A DNA stretch of 64,000 bases, from NCBI GenBank assembly GCA_965153355.1, contig OZ231127.1, forward strand, positions 31,124,001-31,188,000, in the 5' to 3' direction. The position numbers and the translations under genes were made by a program. Each line of letters starts with the position of its first letter. Within the stretch, counting starts at the first letter, position 1. The stretch is from Flaccisagitta enflata. Lineage: Eukaryota > Chaetognatha > Sagittoidea > Aphragmophora. Below the pieces are notes generated by a model. It was not told the DNA's origin and searched no databases. It was given only the letters and a program-made list of their open reading frames with translations. Of this stretch, positions 1 to 10,950 are shown in pieces.

Positions 1-603
1 GAATTAAAGCTTCGCCCTAGCGTGAAACCCCCCCCCCCCCAAAAAAAAAAAGAAAATAAAAAAATATTAGATTCGTTATAGAAAAACCTTCCGAAGAAAG
101 GACCGGTACCATTATAACTCAAAGATTAGTCATGGCTCTTGCCCTGAAATATCTCGAAACACAATTCCATTAGAATCTACTCTGTTACAATCAAAAAAGT
201 GACGTCACTTTCTCTTGAATTTAAAGGAACGAACCACAAAGAGTTAACGATTTAGTTAACGATTTATCAATCTCGCTTTCGTCATACACACAAAGCGGTT
301 TTCACTCTCTGACTCTCGAGATGTGTATCGGAGATCTTCGAAGAATGGCAATTGTTGACATCTCGTTGGATGATGACTGTCGATGTCAAGTCGGGACTAT
401 TCATTAACAATTAAAATCGATCCGGGCGGTCGAAAAACGCCGACCGCTCTTCTCCTTCATCCACGCAAAAGTCAACCGCTAAAGATATATTTACAAGTTT
501 TCATTTTTTTTTGTCTTCGGGTTTAAATCGAGTGACGTTTAATCGGGTTTAGCCTAGCTTCTTCGCGGCTTGAAATCCCGCGCTGAAACCCGCATCTCAG
601 AAG
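1..603. other. No gene seen
   Basis: Only a short poly-C/poly-A tract near 30-60 and ordinary AT-rich sequence are visible. No open reading frame, palindrome or dispersed repeat was recognised. Confidence 0.5.
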
Positions 604-925
604 ATGAGACTCAGGCACTGTATGGCCTAATGTTAGTTACTCGGAAAAAATGCCTCGGCATAGCGGCCCATACTGGGGGGTAGTATGGACCCTCCCCATC
701 ACATCCATACCAGGAGCCAAATGTTCTACTGGGAAAATGGCCTAGTATTGCCATTTCTCAGGTCATTTTCGTTCTTTCATGGGATTTTTGGCTTTTTTTT
801 TCATATGACTGGCTTTTTTTTTTCTAAGAATGATGCCAAAGGGTATTTCTTTACCCTATGGATACATGCCAGACCAAAGCAAGAAAAAAATCTGGTCACT
901 TTGACCTAATATGGCCTGATTTTTC

Positions 926-1330
926 TCTAGCTCGTTGTCATAGTCCCACCGGTACTTTCAGCCGAAGTGTTGTGTCTGATTGGAACTCTCTTCCGAAAGA
1001 GTTGAAGGAATCCCGTACGTTACCCGTTTTCAAATCTGCCCTAAAGCGTCACTTACGGAGCTCATGAATCATGTTTTTAACCCAGGCATAAACTACAAGT
1101 ATAATTTCAAGTTTGTGAATTTTTACTTTTTATTCCATTTTACAATTCTTTTATCTTTTATTCTTGAATGATATTTTTCAATTCTATCATCTTTTTAACA
1201 AGTAATTGTTAAAGTATTTCAATATCATGTGGACCTCAATGGAAACAAATCTATGGATTTTTTTGAGCCTTCCACGGCAATTGCGCTTATATATATGCTC
1301 TTGCTGAAATACATTACATTACATTACATC
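926..1330 (+). mobile_element. 5'-truncated non-LTR retrotransposon (LINE) tail
   Basis: This interrupts the left arm of the surrounding inverted repeat. It opens directly in the extreme C-terminus of a reverse-transcriptase ORF, continues through about 240 bp of AT-rich 3' untranslated sequence, and ends in four copies of ACATT (about 1,311-1,330). A short tandem repeat at the 3' end and 5' truncation are typical of CR1/L2/Rex-type LINEs. The clade is inference. Confidence 0.75.
930..1067 (+). pseudogene. LINE reverse-transcriptase ORF2, extreme C-terminus only
   Basis: About 45 codons remain, ending with a stop just after the ATGAATC-containing region near 1,065. The peptide carries the block F-S-R-S-V-V-S-D-W-N-S-L-P followed by a spaced F-K-S-A-L-K-R-H-L. 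This is the conserved tail of many LINE polymerases (family pattern: F..R....WNSLP, then FK..L...L). The palm, fingers and endonuclease domains are all missing because of 5' truncation, so it cannot support retrotransposition. The upstream open frame belongs to the host element (before about 926) and is not part of the LINE protein. I am confident of the class but not of the family. Confidence 0.75.
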
Positions 1331-1970
1331 TAAGGCATTTCTTAGGCCTAAAATCAATTTTATCGACTTTTAAACATTAAGAATTTTTTGAGCTTCTCCT
1401 CTCTGTTACTGTTATCTTGCAATTTATCTACACTGAATGAAAATAATCTTGGCCTGGGAAGCCAAAATATCAGGTCAAGATGAAGTTATTAGGCCAAATA
1501 CTGTAATTTTACACTCCTTAAATCTCTATCAGGAAGAATGAAACTTTGATAACTGATAATTGATCATATTTCCTCGAGAATTATTAACCTTTCGTATGAA
1601 TTCTTAATGTCAATTTTACATTCTTGCTACGCTCCCCCACCCCCGCCACTCCCAGAATCCTAAACTGAAAACTAGGACAACCTTGATGGTGGCGTGCAGC
1701 AAGAGAATCAACTTTTATCCATAACCAAAATATTTTCAACTTAATACATTTCATTGATTTTCAATTTGGTCTGACATTGGAGCTAGAAGGCAAATTAACA
1801 AAAAATCATTACGTAAATCATAACAATTGGTCTTTGACCGGCGTGAATTTAGATGGCGTTTTTGTCGATTTCCAATTTATTTCAGCTTTTGAGCGGTGAA
1901 TTCTTGAGTGATTTTAAGGAGAGTGTCTCTGTACACTTTGGAAGTTGTGACATGTGGGAGTTGATTACAG

Positions 1971-2105
1971 TCGTTGTTGGTGTTGTTGTTGTTGTTGGTG
2001 GTGTTGTTGTTGTTGTTGTTGTTGTTGTTGTCAATGTTGCTGTTGTCCTTGTTGTTGTTGTCGTTGTTGTTGTAGTTGTTGTTATTGACGTTGTTGTTGT
2101 TGTCT
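1971..2105. repeat. Imperfect GTT trinucleotide array
   Basis: About 135 bp of GTT units with scattered GTC, GTA and ATT variants. It creates long valine-rich and threonine-rich open frames on the two strands, which are artefacts of the repeat. Confidence 0.9.
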
Positions 2106-2416
2106 TTCCAGATGAAGTCGGAGCCGGAGCCAAAAAGTTATCTGAAATCTGGCCACATCAGCTCATCTTGACCAGGTTCTTGAACGTGAAAGCTGAATAT
2201 GTTTCCTTTAAGTAATTATTTAGTAAAGCTAATGATCATAGAGAAGAAAAAAAACTGATACGACTTCACACCTCCTGACATGGTATTTAAGGATGAAAAA
2301 TAATGTGTTTGGCTGAAATTAGTCATTTTGGCCTGTAATTTTGGCTATTCTAGCTGGAAAAAAATTTTGCACTATGAAAATATACCCAGAGGTAAGTTTC
2401 AGAGAAAAAAATCTGT

Positions 2417-2912
2417 TCATCCGTCCATTCATTCGTCCCCCCCCAGACTCTCAGGCCTGGATTCTACCCTCTCAAACCTGGAATATGCTCTCTCAGGCCC
2501 AAAATATGCCCTCTGAGGCCTGAAATCTGCCTTCTCAGGCCTTGAATCTGCCCTCTCAAACCTGGAATCTACTCTCTCAGGCCTTGAATCTGCCCTCTCA
2601 GGCCTGAAATCTGGCCTTGCAGGCCCTGAAATCCGTTCTCTCAGGCCTTAAATCCGCCCACCCAGATTCAAGGCCAGAGTGGGCAAATTTCAGGCCTGAC
2701 TGAAGTCATATTTCAGGCCTGAGAGGGCAGATTACAGGCCTGAATGGGCCTGGGAGGCCAACGGATAGACAAATACACGGACGAAAGAAAGTCCCCTTGT
2801 GTTTTACAGGACTTTGTCCCCTTCAGGGCCGCTGCCCTGCTTCCTCTCACTCCAATCCACAATCATGCAAAGCAGGGCAACGGGTATCACTGACCTGTTA
2901 AATCCTTTTACT
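2417..2912 (+). mobile_element. Family B element, 5' end missing
   Basis: It begins at the TCCGTCCATTCATTCGTCC tract, without the usual GGGCAGCGGCCC start. It then holds a roughly 20-bp minisatellite (unit near CTCTCAGGCCTGAAATCTGC, about 2,445-2,660), which inverts orientation at about 2,661-2,755. The right end is complete: AAAGTCCCCTTGTGTT, ACAGGACTTTGTCCCC, GGGCCGCTGCCCTGC, then a loop closed by GCAGGGCAACGGGTATC. Compare the complete copies at 11,040 and 24,790. Confidence 0.85.
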
Positions 2913-2961
2913 CTTTGAAATGGATCATAGACCTGAAAAATGCCTCAAATCTGGCCAAATT

Positions 2962-3325
2962 AGGTCAATTTGAACAGATTTTCTTCTTAAGTTGGCCCAG
3001 AATGTGTCCATAGGAGGAAAAAATACCCGTTGGCATCATAATCAGTGAAAAAAATCCAATCATTTATGAAAAAAGCTGCGAATCCTATAATAGAGTCAAA
3101 ATGACGTGAGAAATGGCCATATTAGGCCATTTTGGCCTAATTTAGGTCAATTTGACCAGATTTTCTTCTTGACTTGGCCCAGAATGTGTTCGTAGGATGA
3201 AAAATACTCGTTGGCATCAGTTTCAGAGAGAAAAAAAATCCACTCATTTGTGGAAAAAGCTGCCAATCCTATGATAGAGTCAAAATGACCTGAGAAATGG
3301 CCATATTAGGCCATTTTGGCCTAAT
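2962..3325. repeat. Tandem duplication, 182-bp period
   Basis: Two adjacent copies (2,962-3,143 and 3,144-3,325) share AGGTCAATTTGA, TTGGCCCAGAATGTGT, GTTGGCATCA and the TAGAGTCAAAATGAC block. They form the inner part of the right arm of the 615-3,446 inverted repeat. The left arm has a single copy. Confidence 0.8.
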
Positions 3326-3446
3326 TTCCCAGTAGAACATTTTGCTCTTGGTATGGATGTGATGGGGAGGGTCCATACTACCACCCAGTATGGGCCGCTA
3401 TTCCGAGGCATTTTTTCCGAGTAACTAACATTAGGCCATACAGTGC

Positions 3447-4265
3447 AGGTTCTTAATTGTTATCATCGGGAATCGATGTCAGTAAAGAGACGACAATGAA
3501 GAAATGTTAGGTGGTATTGACATCAAAGATACGCGTTTGAATAAAGTTGACGAAAAAAATGTCCGGAAAGTTGTTTTTTTTTAATTTACTTATACATAGT
3601 CGTCTAAACTATCAAGATTTTCTGAGTTGAGTTGAGTTGAGTTGAGTTGAGTTCAAGGGCAAAACGGAAAACGAAAAAAAAAATCAAAACGGAAACAAAA
3701 CGAATGCGAAACCAATCAAAAGAGAAGTCAAAAGTCAAAAGAAAAAAGAAAAGAAAGATAAAAATGAGACAGCGTATAATCAAGCGAGCTAAATAACATC
3801 AACAAACAAATAAAAAGACAAGCAAACAAAAAACAAACCAACAAGCAAACAAACAAACAAACAAAGAATCAGATTACTATTCAGCCAATCAGGCAAAAAA
3901 AAAAAAAAAGAAAAAAAAAAATAGACAAATGGGCAAAAAAGAGTAGAAACGGGAATGAAAATAGCGTCGTTTCTGCGAATGAGTCTCGACAATGATGATG
4001 GTTGGGAACTTGGGAACGGAGGAATGGGATATTAAAACTAGATGAAGCGATTTAAATGGCGCTAACCTCAAACGTCTCTCAACGGCTTTATAATTTATGT
4101 AAACAGCAACGCGCGCGTTAGAATGATAACAATAATGACGTTAATATGTATACATCTGCTCCAGCCGTTGTTTGTGGCTCAGTCTCGTAGGGAATCGGGT
4201 ACATACTTATGATGTATTTCAATTGTTTCTCATTCTCCGTCTAGCAGATGACGCTTGTATTTTTT
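3447..4265. other. No gene seen; low-complexity tracts
   Basis: Contains a short GAGTT pentamer run (about 3,628-3,652) and an A-rich tract with CAAA-type repeats (3,660-3,960). The open frames here are rich in F, L and K and look like composition artefacts. Confidence 0.5.
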
Positions 4266-4332
4266 AGATGCGTCATCGTATCTCTACAAGAGGTTGTGTC
4301 CGTTGGTCTGTTGGTCTGTCCATCACGCAAAC
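4266..4332 (+). mobile_element. Family A hairpin end (ATGCG code), solo
   Basis: The terminal palindrome reads AGATGCG...CGTATCT, followed by CTACAAGAGGTTGTGTCC and a GTTG/GTCT tetramer tract. No matching GGCCTTGTT end was found downstream, so the copy is truncated. Confidence 0.7.
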
Positions 4333-4404
4333 CTTTAAATTGTATAATTGAGGCTCTTTCTTCCTAAAAGGAGCACTAGTGTACTATATAACTCATTCTA
4401 TCAT

Positions 4405-4487
4405 TTAATCATTCATTCATTCATTCATTCATTCATTCATTCATTCATTCATTCATTCATTCATTCATTCATTCATTCATTTATTCA
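4405..4487. repeat. ATTC tetranucleotide array
   Basis: About 80 bp of nearly perfect ATTC units. Confidence 0.95.
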
Positions 4488-4526
4488 TAAACACAGTTCA
4501 TTTATAAAAAAAAGTATATTATTAAA

Positions 4527-4993
4527 AGTCGCAAAAGCGTTAGATGGTCAGCGGTACCCGTTGCCCCTATGTGAGTGTGTGGGTGTGAGGTGGTTAGTGG
4601 GGCAGCGGCCCCAAAGGGGCCGATGACCTATGCTGATCTTATTTGAGGCTGGGATTTGAGCTTCGAGGCTAGGATTTGAGCTTCGAGGCTAGGATTTGAG
4701 CTTTGAGGCTAGGATTTGAGCTTCAAGGCTGGGATTTGAGTTTCGAGGCTGGGTTTTGTTCCTCGAGGCTGGGACTTGAGCCTCTAGGCTGGGATTTGAG
4801 CCTTGAGGCTGGGATTTGAGCCTCGAGGCTGGGATTTGAGCCTCAAGGCTGGAATTTGAGCCTCGAGGCTGGGAAGTGGGCCTCGAGGCTGGGAATTTGG
4901 TCCTGAGGGGGGGGGGGTACGAAGAAGAAGAAGAAGGAGAAATTTCTGCATATGTGAAAGCATAGGTCATTGGCCCCTTCGGGGCCGCTGCCC
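4527..4993 (-). mobile_element. Family B element, AGGTCAT variant, complete
   Basis: Read on the minus strand it starts GGGCAGCGGCCCCGAAGGGG and carries CCAATGACCTATGC. It then holds a minisatellite of about 18-19 bp (plus-strand unit near GCCTCGAGGCTGGGATTTGA, 4,640-4,905), the inverted AGCATAGGTCATCGGCCCC block, and the end GGGGCAACGGGTACCGCTGACC followed by a small CGCTTTTGCG hairpin. It is a sister copy of the element at 6,848-7,433 in opposite orientation. Confidence 0.85.
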
Positions 4994-5215
4994 AAAAAAC
5001 GATGATTTATAGAGGACGCGTCGTTGCCCTTCTAGGCCTCGTTTTTCTTTGCGTCCCTGGAGGTCGATAGAAGTCGTGCCTGGGAAGCATTTGTTTGTTT
5101 CTTAATTGTCGCTATTTATGAGTTACATCGGGGAAGAAACGTGCCGTGATGTCTGCTGACAAAGGCGAAGGAAAGAGCGGAGCTGGAAAGATGGAAAAAT
5201 GGAAAAATTACCACG

Positions 5216-5218
<3 letters not shown>

Positions 5219-5282
<64 letters not shown>

Positions 5283-5373
5283 ATGAATGAATGAATGAAT
5301 GAATAAATGAATGAGTTTAAATGAAAGAAATAATGAAAGAAACAATGAATAAAAGAATAAAAAAAAGAAAAAG

Positions 5374-5455
<82 letters not shown>
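5219..5455. repeat. GAAA and GAAT tetranucleotide arrays
   Basis: GAAA units (5,219-5,280), GAAT units (5,281-5,305), an impure middle, then a second GAAA block (5,376-5,455). The purine-rich strand is the plus strand. Confidence 0.95.
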
Positions 5456-5985
5456 TGAGAAATGAAAAGCCCTGAGAGGAGGGGGAAAAAGAAAGGGGAG
5501 ACAAATTAAGAATGAAAGTAGGAAGTTTTCTCAGTCATGAAATTGAATAAACGCGAAAAAAATCGAAATGCATAAATTCATAAACGCCCGCGGCAAGTCA
5601 AGGTGAAATTGGACGGAGGAAAAAAGGGGAAAAATAACGAGCATGATTAAAGTTATTTGGCAACAAGGCCGTAAAGATTGCAACGATTAAGGTTTAGCAT
5701 GTATGCGGAAACAGATCCATATAAATCCCATACTGAAATTCAATTCAATTCAATTCAATTAATAGTTATAAACTTTCCATGCTCGCTAAAGCGGTTTCCC
5801 TAGATCCTTAATTCGAATTCCCTAGTTTCGGATGGCGTCATTCATTTGATTTTACGCAGTTTTATGGTTTTTATGCCGGTAAGAGCAGATTTCAACATAT
5901 TAGGGCCCTTAACCGGCGCAGTTTACTCGTTCTATGTCGCGTGCATCCTGGGCAAACTGAACAGTTTGGCAGAATCAGTGGATTG
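5456..5985. other. No gene seen
   Basis: A short AATTC pentamer run lies at about 5,738-5,760. Nothing else was recognised. Confidence 0.5.
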
Positions 5986-5989
5986 AGGT

Positions 5990-6093
5990 TATAAGATTCG
6001 CGGTCACGCGATTGAAAAAAACGATCAAACAGACCAATAGACCGACTGGCCAACAGACCGACCAACAGACAGCGGGTTAATGATCCGCGTGCA
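5990..6093 (-). mobile_element. Degenerate family A copy
   Basis: A GACC/AACA tetramer tract is flanked by GTCACGCGATT on the left and GATCCGCGTGCAC on the right, the expected layout for an eroded minus-strand family A copy. The GGCCTTGTT end is not preserved. Confidence 0.4.
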
Positions 6094-6431
6094 CTTTACT
6101 GTAAATGTTATCTAGTTGGGCAGATTGAGCTGTTAGCACAAGAAGCCAAGAGTATATAAAAGGTTGAGAGGAGGAACTTGCGATTGAATGCCCGACGACA
6201 GGCAGGTAGGGGAGAGCTGGAGCTTAGAAGTGGATGCCTGGTGTTTGGCACCCTTCAGAGCTGTTTATGGCTCGAGGGAATTCATTTTGCGACGATTTCA
6301 AAGGCGGGAGGTTGTAAATAAAACTCAAGGGACACCGAGTTGTAGAGAAGCAGATGCTAAGTAAAAGGTAGAAGATAAGAAAAGAAGATAGAAAGAGGGA
6401 GATGATGGTGCAACACCAAGTGGAAAATGAC

Positions 6432-6552
6432 AAAGAAGAAGAAGAAGAAGAAGAAGAAGAAGAAGAAGAAGAAGAAGAAGAAGAAGAAGAAGAAGAAGAA
6501 GAAGAAGAAGAAGAAGAAGAATGAGATGATGAAGAAGAAGAAGAAGATGAAG
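6432..6552. repeat. GAA trinucleotide array
   Basis: About 120 bp of GAA with rare GAT interruptions. It produces spurious poly-Ser, poly-Leu and poly-Phe frames on the minus strand. Long GAA arrays can form triplex DNA. Confidence 0.95.
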
Positions 6553-6847
6553 ATGAACAAGAATAGGAACAAGAACAAGTAAATAGGATGGGAAAAATAA
6601 GGAAGAAAAACAAACGGATGACACCATAAAAAAAGGCTGATGGAAGTGAAAGTAATCAAATAAGAACAATGGTAGAAATTGAAAAAAAAGTGAAAATTTG
6701 CATGTTAAGTTACAAACAGAGGAAGTGGAGATGGATGATGTTCAAATGCCGCCGTAATTCAAGAAAACATGGTCGTTCGATATGGCTTCCCTTTTTGTTT
6801 GTCTCTTTTTTTTCTTATAAAAACATCGAATTTCGTCTCCCGTTTTT

Positions 6848-7433
6848 GGGCGGCGGCCCTGAAGGGGCCGATGACCTATGCTTTTACATATGAAGGATTT
6901 TTTACTTCATCTCCTCTTTTGTCCCCCCCTGCCTCAAGGCTTAACACCCAGCCCCGAGGCTCAATTTCCAGCCTCAAGGCCAGGGTCAAATCCCAATCTC
7001 AAGGCTCAAATCTCAGCTTTAAGGCTCAAATCCCAGCCTTGAGGCTCGGTTACCAGCCTCAAGGCTCAATTCACAGTGTTGAGGCTTCAATCCCAGTCTG
7101 GAGGCTTCAATCCCAGGCTCAATTGGCAGCATTAAGGCTCAGCCTCAAGGCTCAAATCCCAGCCTCCCAGCCTCCCAGCATGGAGACTTGATTCCCAGCT
7201 TTGAGACTCAATTCCCGGCTCCGAGGCTCAAATCCCAGCCTCGGGGCTCAAATTCCATCCTCGAAGCTCAAATTCTGGTCTTGAGGGTCAAATCCCAGCA
7301 TCAAGGCTCAAATCTCAGCCTCATGCCTCAAAGCACACTGAGCATAGGTCATCAGCCCTTCTCACCATCACACATCCACATATACTCACATAGGGGCAAC
7401 GGGTACCGCTGACCATCTAACGCTTTTGCGACT
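6848..7433 (+). mobile_element. Family B element, AGGTCAT variant, complete
   Basis: It starts GGGCGGCGGCCCTGAAGGGG and CGATGACCTATGC. It carries a minisatellite of roughly 18-19 bp (near CCTCAAGGCTCAAATCCCAG, 6,930-7,335) and the inverted GCATAGGTCATCAGCCC. The end GGGGCAACGGGTACCGCTGACC leads into the CGCTTTTGCG hairpin. Both ends agree with the minus-strand copy at 4,527-4,993, which fixes the boundaries. Confidence 0.85.
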
Positions 7434-7883
7434 ATTTAGTTTTCACTAATGTCCCTGTCACTGAGCTCACATTCAAATTACTTTGTTGATACTAAACTTA
7501 AAGTATTTACCATGGAATTAAAAAGAAAACTAAGAAAAATGGTTTCTTAGAGATTTCATAAGATTACACATATCTTACAAAATAGTTTTTGTCAGCATGA
7601 ACACAGCTTGATTTAAACAGAATATAGGGAAAGAAAGAAACGAACATGAGAGAACAGAAGGATGAAAAAAGAGAAGGAACAAAAAGAAGAAGAGAGGATA
7701 GAAAGAGACAATATCCCGACTGCCTGGTGCGAAGGAATTGTCACCAGCAAATTGGGGAATTCGAAAAATGACTCTGTCTCAATTTCAAAAGAAAAAAAAA
7801 TGACTTCATCCAGAAGTTCTTTTTTTTCATGAGTCGCTTGCACGCGATTCGAAAAATCACTTTGACGGCTCGTTGCTCTTTTT
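7434..7883. other. No gene seen
   Basis: AT-rich sequence without a recognisable repeat or exon. Confidence 0.5.
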
Positions 7884-8090
7884 AGTCGCGTGCTACACGA
7901 CTCTAAACCCCGCTATGTCGGTCCGTCGGTCGGTCCGTCGGTTGGTTGGTCGATTGGTCCCCTTTTTACTTTTTTGGCGTTTTTGAGCTTTTTGAGCATA
8001 CGGCTCCTGCCCAGATGCCCTAGTGACCTTATCCAGCGCTGCTCCTGCCCACCCGCACGCGACTAGGGTAGCCGTGTATCCGGCCTTGTT
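7884..8090 (+). mobile_element. Family A element, TCGCG code, complete reference copy
   Basis: A 207-bp copy that shows all parts. The terminal palindrome is AGTCGCGTGC...ACACGACT. It is followed by a GTCGGTCC/GGTTGGTT tetramer core and a middle segment with GGCGTTTTTGAGC and CTCCTGCCC. The inverted subterminal repeat GCACGCGACT is the exact reverse complement of the first ten bases. The distal end is GCCGTGTATCCGGCCTTGTT. It has no coding capacity. The parts fit a Helentron-associated non-autonomous element, with the hairpin as its 3' end. Confidence 0.85.
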
Positions 8091-8924
8091 TGGGATTGTG
8101 AGGGGCTTTGCATTATTGTTCCTACCCATAAGAAAGAGGGCCCTTGCTTGGTGCTGTGTTTTGCGTTGTCGGTCATGTAGTTCTGTATTTTTTCATTCTT
8201 TTTTTTTTCTTAGAAGATTTTCGTTTCTCTTCCAATTCCATTTCACATTCTGTCACTTTTTTCTACATTTCATTTTGAATACGATTTTGGTTTTTCTGAG
8301 AGGCCATCATCACACATGGATATGGATTAAGAATGGAGTATTTTTCTCCTGTTCATGTTCACATTGTTTGGCAATAAAAACATCTGCGCTCAAAACTTGT
8401 GCATACCGTTCGTCAGTAACGGCATATTTCGTTATGTATAATGTGATTCGATCTTGACGTTGGATAACTCATACATGACTATGAGTTTGTGACAATCTCT
8501 TCAATCTAAAGTGTGATATTCTGGTTAAATAACCTCATTTTCGTCGGCGTGTAATCTCCAGGACCGTCATCACTATGAAATGGAACGGTAACAAGGCAGG
8601 GCTGTAATGTTGGTTGGCGGGGGCTATTATACTTAAAGATTCCTATTTCTGCCAATTTCGCGTCATCCAAAATTTCGCGTTTCCGACCTTAAGACCTTCC
8701 TTCCTTCCTCTCTTTCTTTCGACGGACACATCCTCATAGAAACGACTCAAAACAGACATTTGCAAGTCATACTTCAAAACTTCCATTTGCAGCTGTGTGA
8801 GGAATTGAATAATAGAGTTTTGATGATGAGAAAATTTTCCAACTTTGCAGTTATGGAAATGTAATGAGAGCACCATTTCCCAATTTTATCACATGCCAAG
8901 TGACAAAATAGAAAAAGATTTTGA
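8091..8924. other. No gene seen
   Basis: Short open frames only, none with a recognisable domain or splice context. Confidence 0.5.
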
Positions 8925-9036
8925 AACAAGGCCAAGTAGGCCAATAAGGTGCGACGTGTGGATCGTCGAACGAATGCGTTACCCGACAGATCAACGGACA
9001 CAGCCAGTTATAGAGGTGCTTTGCCGCACCTAAAAA
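8925..9036 (-). mobile_element. Family A element, GGTGCG code, short copy
   Basis: Read on the minus strand, the palindrome is AGGTGCGGCAAAGCACCT, then CTATAACTGGCTGTGTCC, then the subterminal ACGTCGCACC, ending TTGGCCTTGTTT. It is closely related to 33,404-33,539 but its tetramer tract is almost absent. Confidence 0.8.
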
Positions 9037-9235
9037 GAAAGAATATGTATTCAAGTGAAATTCATGGCCGAAAATGGAAACGCATTTTTGAAATGAGAAA
9101 AGTCTTTTTTTTCTTATTTCGGCGTCTGAAGAGATAAGAATGAGAAATGTCGGCGTAATTCCGGCCACCAATTTCGTCTGCCTGCTGCTCTTACCACAGC
9201 CGCCTTTTTAAAAAGTTGAATGGCTGCGACGTAGA

Positions 9236-9475
9236 TGGCGGCGGCGGCGGCGGCGGCCGAACTGTGGGGGCGGCGGCCAAACTGTGGGGGCGGCGGCAGC
9301 AAAACTATGCAATAGAAGCCACTGCGGCGTCTGCCGCAATAATGTGGCGGTCACGGTGGCGCAGGTAGAAATGCCGCGGCAGCCTTGTGAGTTTGTGGCG
9401 TTGGTGGCAATGCTGTTGTCGCCATTGGGACTGTGACGCGCTGAGAGCGAAAGAACAGAAGCGGCGGGGATGATC
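9236..9475. repeat. GC-rich GGC-repeat island
   Basis: A CGG/GGC run (9,236-9,262) and a duplicated block around AACTGTGGGGGCGGCGGC are followed by GC-rich sequence with many CpG sites to about 9,475. It could be a remnant CpG-rich promoter or first exon, but no gene model supports this. Confidence 0.6.
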
Positions 9476-9688
9476 CACCCACTACCAGCCAGAACACGGA
9501 ATGAGTTGAGGTAGAATGATCGTCGCTCACTTTGATAGTTTTTGAGTCATTGTAGTGTGTACAATATAAATCTAAAGGAAACTAAATCACTTTTGGGGCG
9601 CTTTTTGAAATATACGCGAAAATGGTGTAAATTTAGTACATTTTTCATCATAACTCTTTGTGGTGATCTTTTCTGGTATTTTTGACTG

Positions 9689-9901
9689 CAGATTTGGATT
9701 CAGCGAGTGCTTTGCGGTTCGTTTGATATGTCACACTATATATTTTTGACAAAGAAATAAAAAGTTAATTTTTTCATCATATTGCTATAAAATACATTTA
9801 TTTTTGATGATTTTATAAAAAAATAAGTTTTTACTTCTTTTTCAAAAGTATGTAGTGTGACATATCAAACGAACCGCAAGCCACCCACTGAGTTCAAATC
9901 G
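9689..9901. mobile_element. Palindromic MITE, TTTGATATGTCACA type
   Basis: The arms pair as TGCGGTTCGTTTGATATG with CATATCAAACGAACCGCA, and lower identity pairing extends outward through GATTTG...CAAATC. The AT-rich centre has no ORF. The core TTTGATATGTCACA recurs in the element at 28,151-28,331. Confidence 0.75.
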
Positions 9902-10047
9902 GTTCTCTCGCACGGGCGTTGGGGACACAAGGACTGCGTCCCAGATTTTTTAACTTAACCCCCTTTTCATAAGTTCAACTTTAAACAAATGCAATGTGCG
10001 CCTCCATTCCTATTTTCAATGAATGGTACAATTGAGAAACATGATTA

Positions 10048-10376
10048 CCGTATTTTCTCTAATTAGCGCCCCGGGCGCTTTTGAAATTGAAAAATGACAT
10101 TGTCATTTTACCCTCCTATTAGCGCCCCCTTTTGATAAAAACGTACATTGTTATCTAATGTTTTTTACCATGAATATTACTTGAAATATCAGAATTATAA
10201 AAAAAGTACAATGAAGTGATATTGATATGATTTTTTTTGCCTATTTTCAATGAAAGCACTGAAAAAGCACTGAAAAGGCACTGAAAAAAATCAAAATCTT
10301 TGACAATTTGCCTTTTCAGAGGCAGAGGGCGGGGGGCGTTAATTGGAGGGGGGGGCGATAAATGGAGAAAATACGG
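10048..10376. mobile_element. MITE, TIR CCGTATTTTCTC, TA-flanked
   Basis: The left end is CCGTATTTTCTCTAATTAGC followed by GCCCC. The right end is the inverse (GGGGCG, then GATAAATGGAGAAAATACGG). TA dinucleotides at 10,046-10,047 and 10,377-10,378 fit a target duplication. It is about 330 bp and non-coding. Confidence 0.8.
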
Positions 10377-10765
10377 TAATACATTTTTTTAGTTATGAAA
10401 GATAACAAGAAATGGAGAAATGACGCGTTGAAGTAGATTCAAATTGCGCCCTACCCCAGATAATGACGGGGAAGATACGCATAAAACAACGAGGCCACGT
10501 CCACCCTAAAAACATCGAATTAAGAAAGGAACGCAAGAGAGAGAGAGAAACTTTTGGCTTACTTTTTCGATTTGAAAGAAGCCTTTATCTCCCTTCTAGT
10601 TCTAGTTTTATATTCTTCTATCGCCCCTCCTCAGTTTCCCCTTGAATGGCGCTTCTTACATGTCGGTCGTTCCGCTATCGGACACGTCCATGTTTCTGTC
10701 TTTTGAGTAGTTCTTAAACGCGTCGTTATCTTCCATGTTTTATAATGGCAGGTCGTTCATCTCTG

Positions 10766-10944
<179 letters not shown>

Positions 10945-10950
10945 TTTTCA

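Larger units (their letters stand above)
615..3446. mobile_element. Composite element bounded by long inverted repeats
   Basis: The left end (GCACTGTATGGCCTAATG onward) is repeated in reverse complement at the right end, finishing at 3,446. Similarity runs inward through matching blocks: the TAGTTACTCGG stretch, the tract around AGTATGGACCCTCCCC, and the motif TTCTACTGGGAAA. The arms are about 310 bp on the left (615-925) and about 335 bp on the right (3,110-3,446). Between them lie a LINE tail, a GTT trinucleotide array and a truncated family B element. This is either one DNA transposon that collected later insertions, or two opposed copies of a repeat. No target duplication was identified. 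Confidence 0.7.

Noticed and set aside
1853-2215. Valine-rich plus-strand and threonine-rich minus-strand frames
   Set aside because: They translate the GTT array; flanking codons show no domain.
7884-8090. Family A as tRNA-derived SINE
   Set aside because: There is no A/B-box pair or A-rich tail. Paired subterminal repeats and the terminal hairpin fit a DNA (Helentron-like) origin better.
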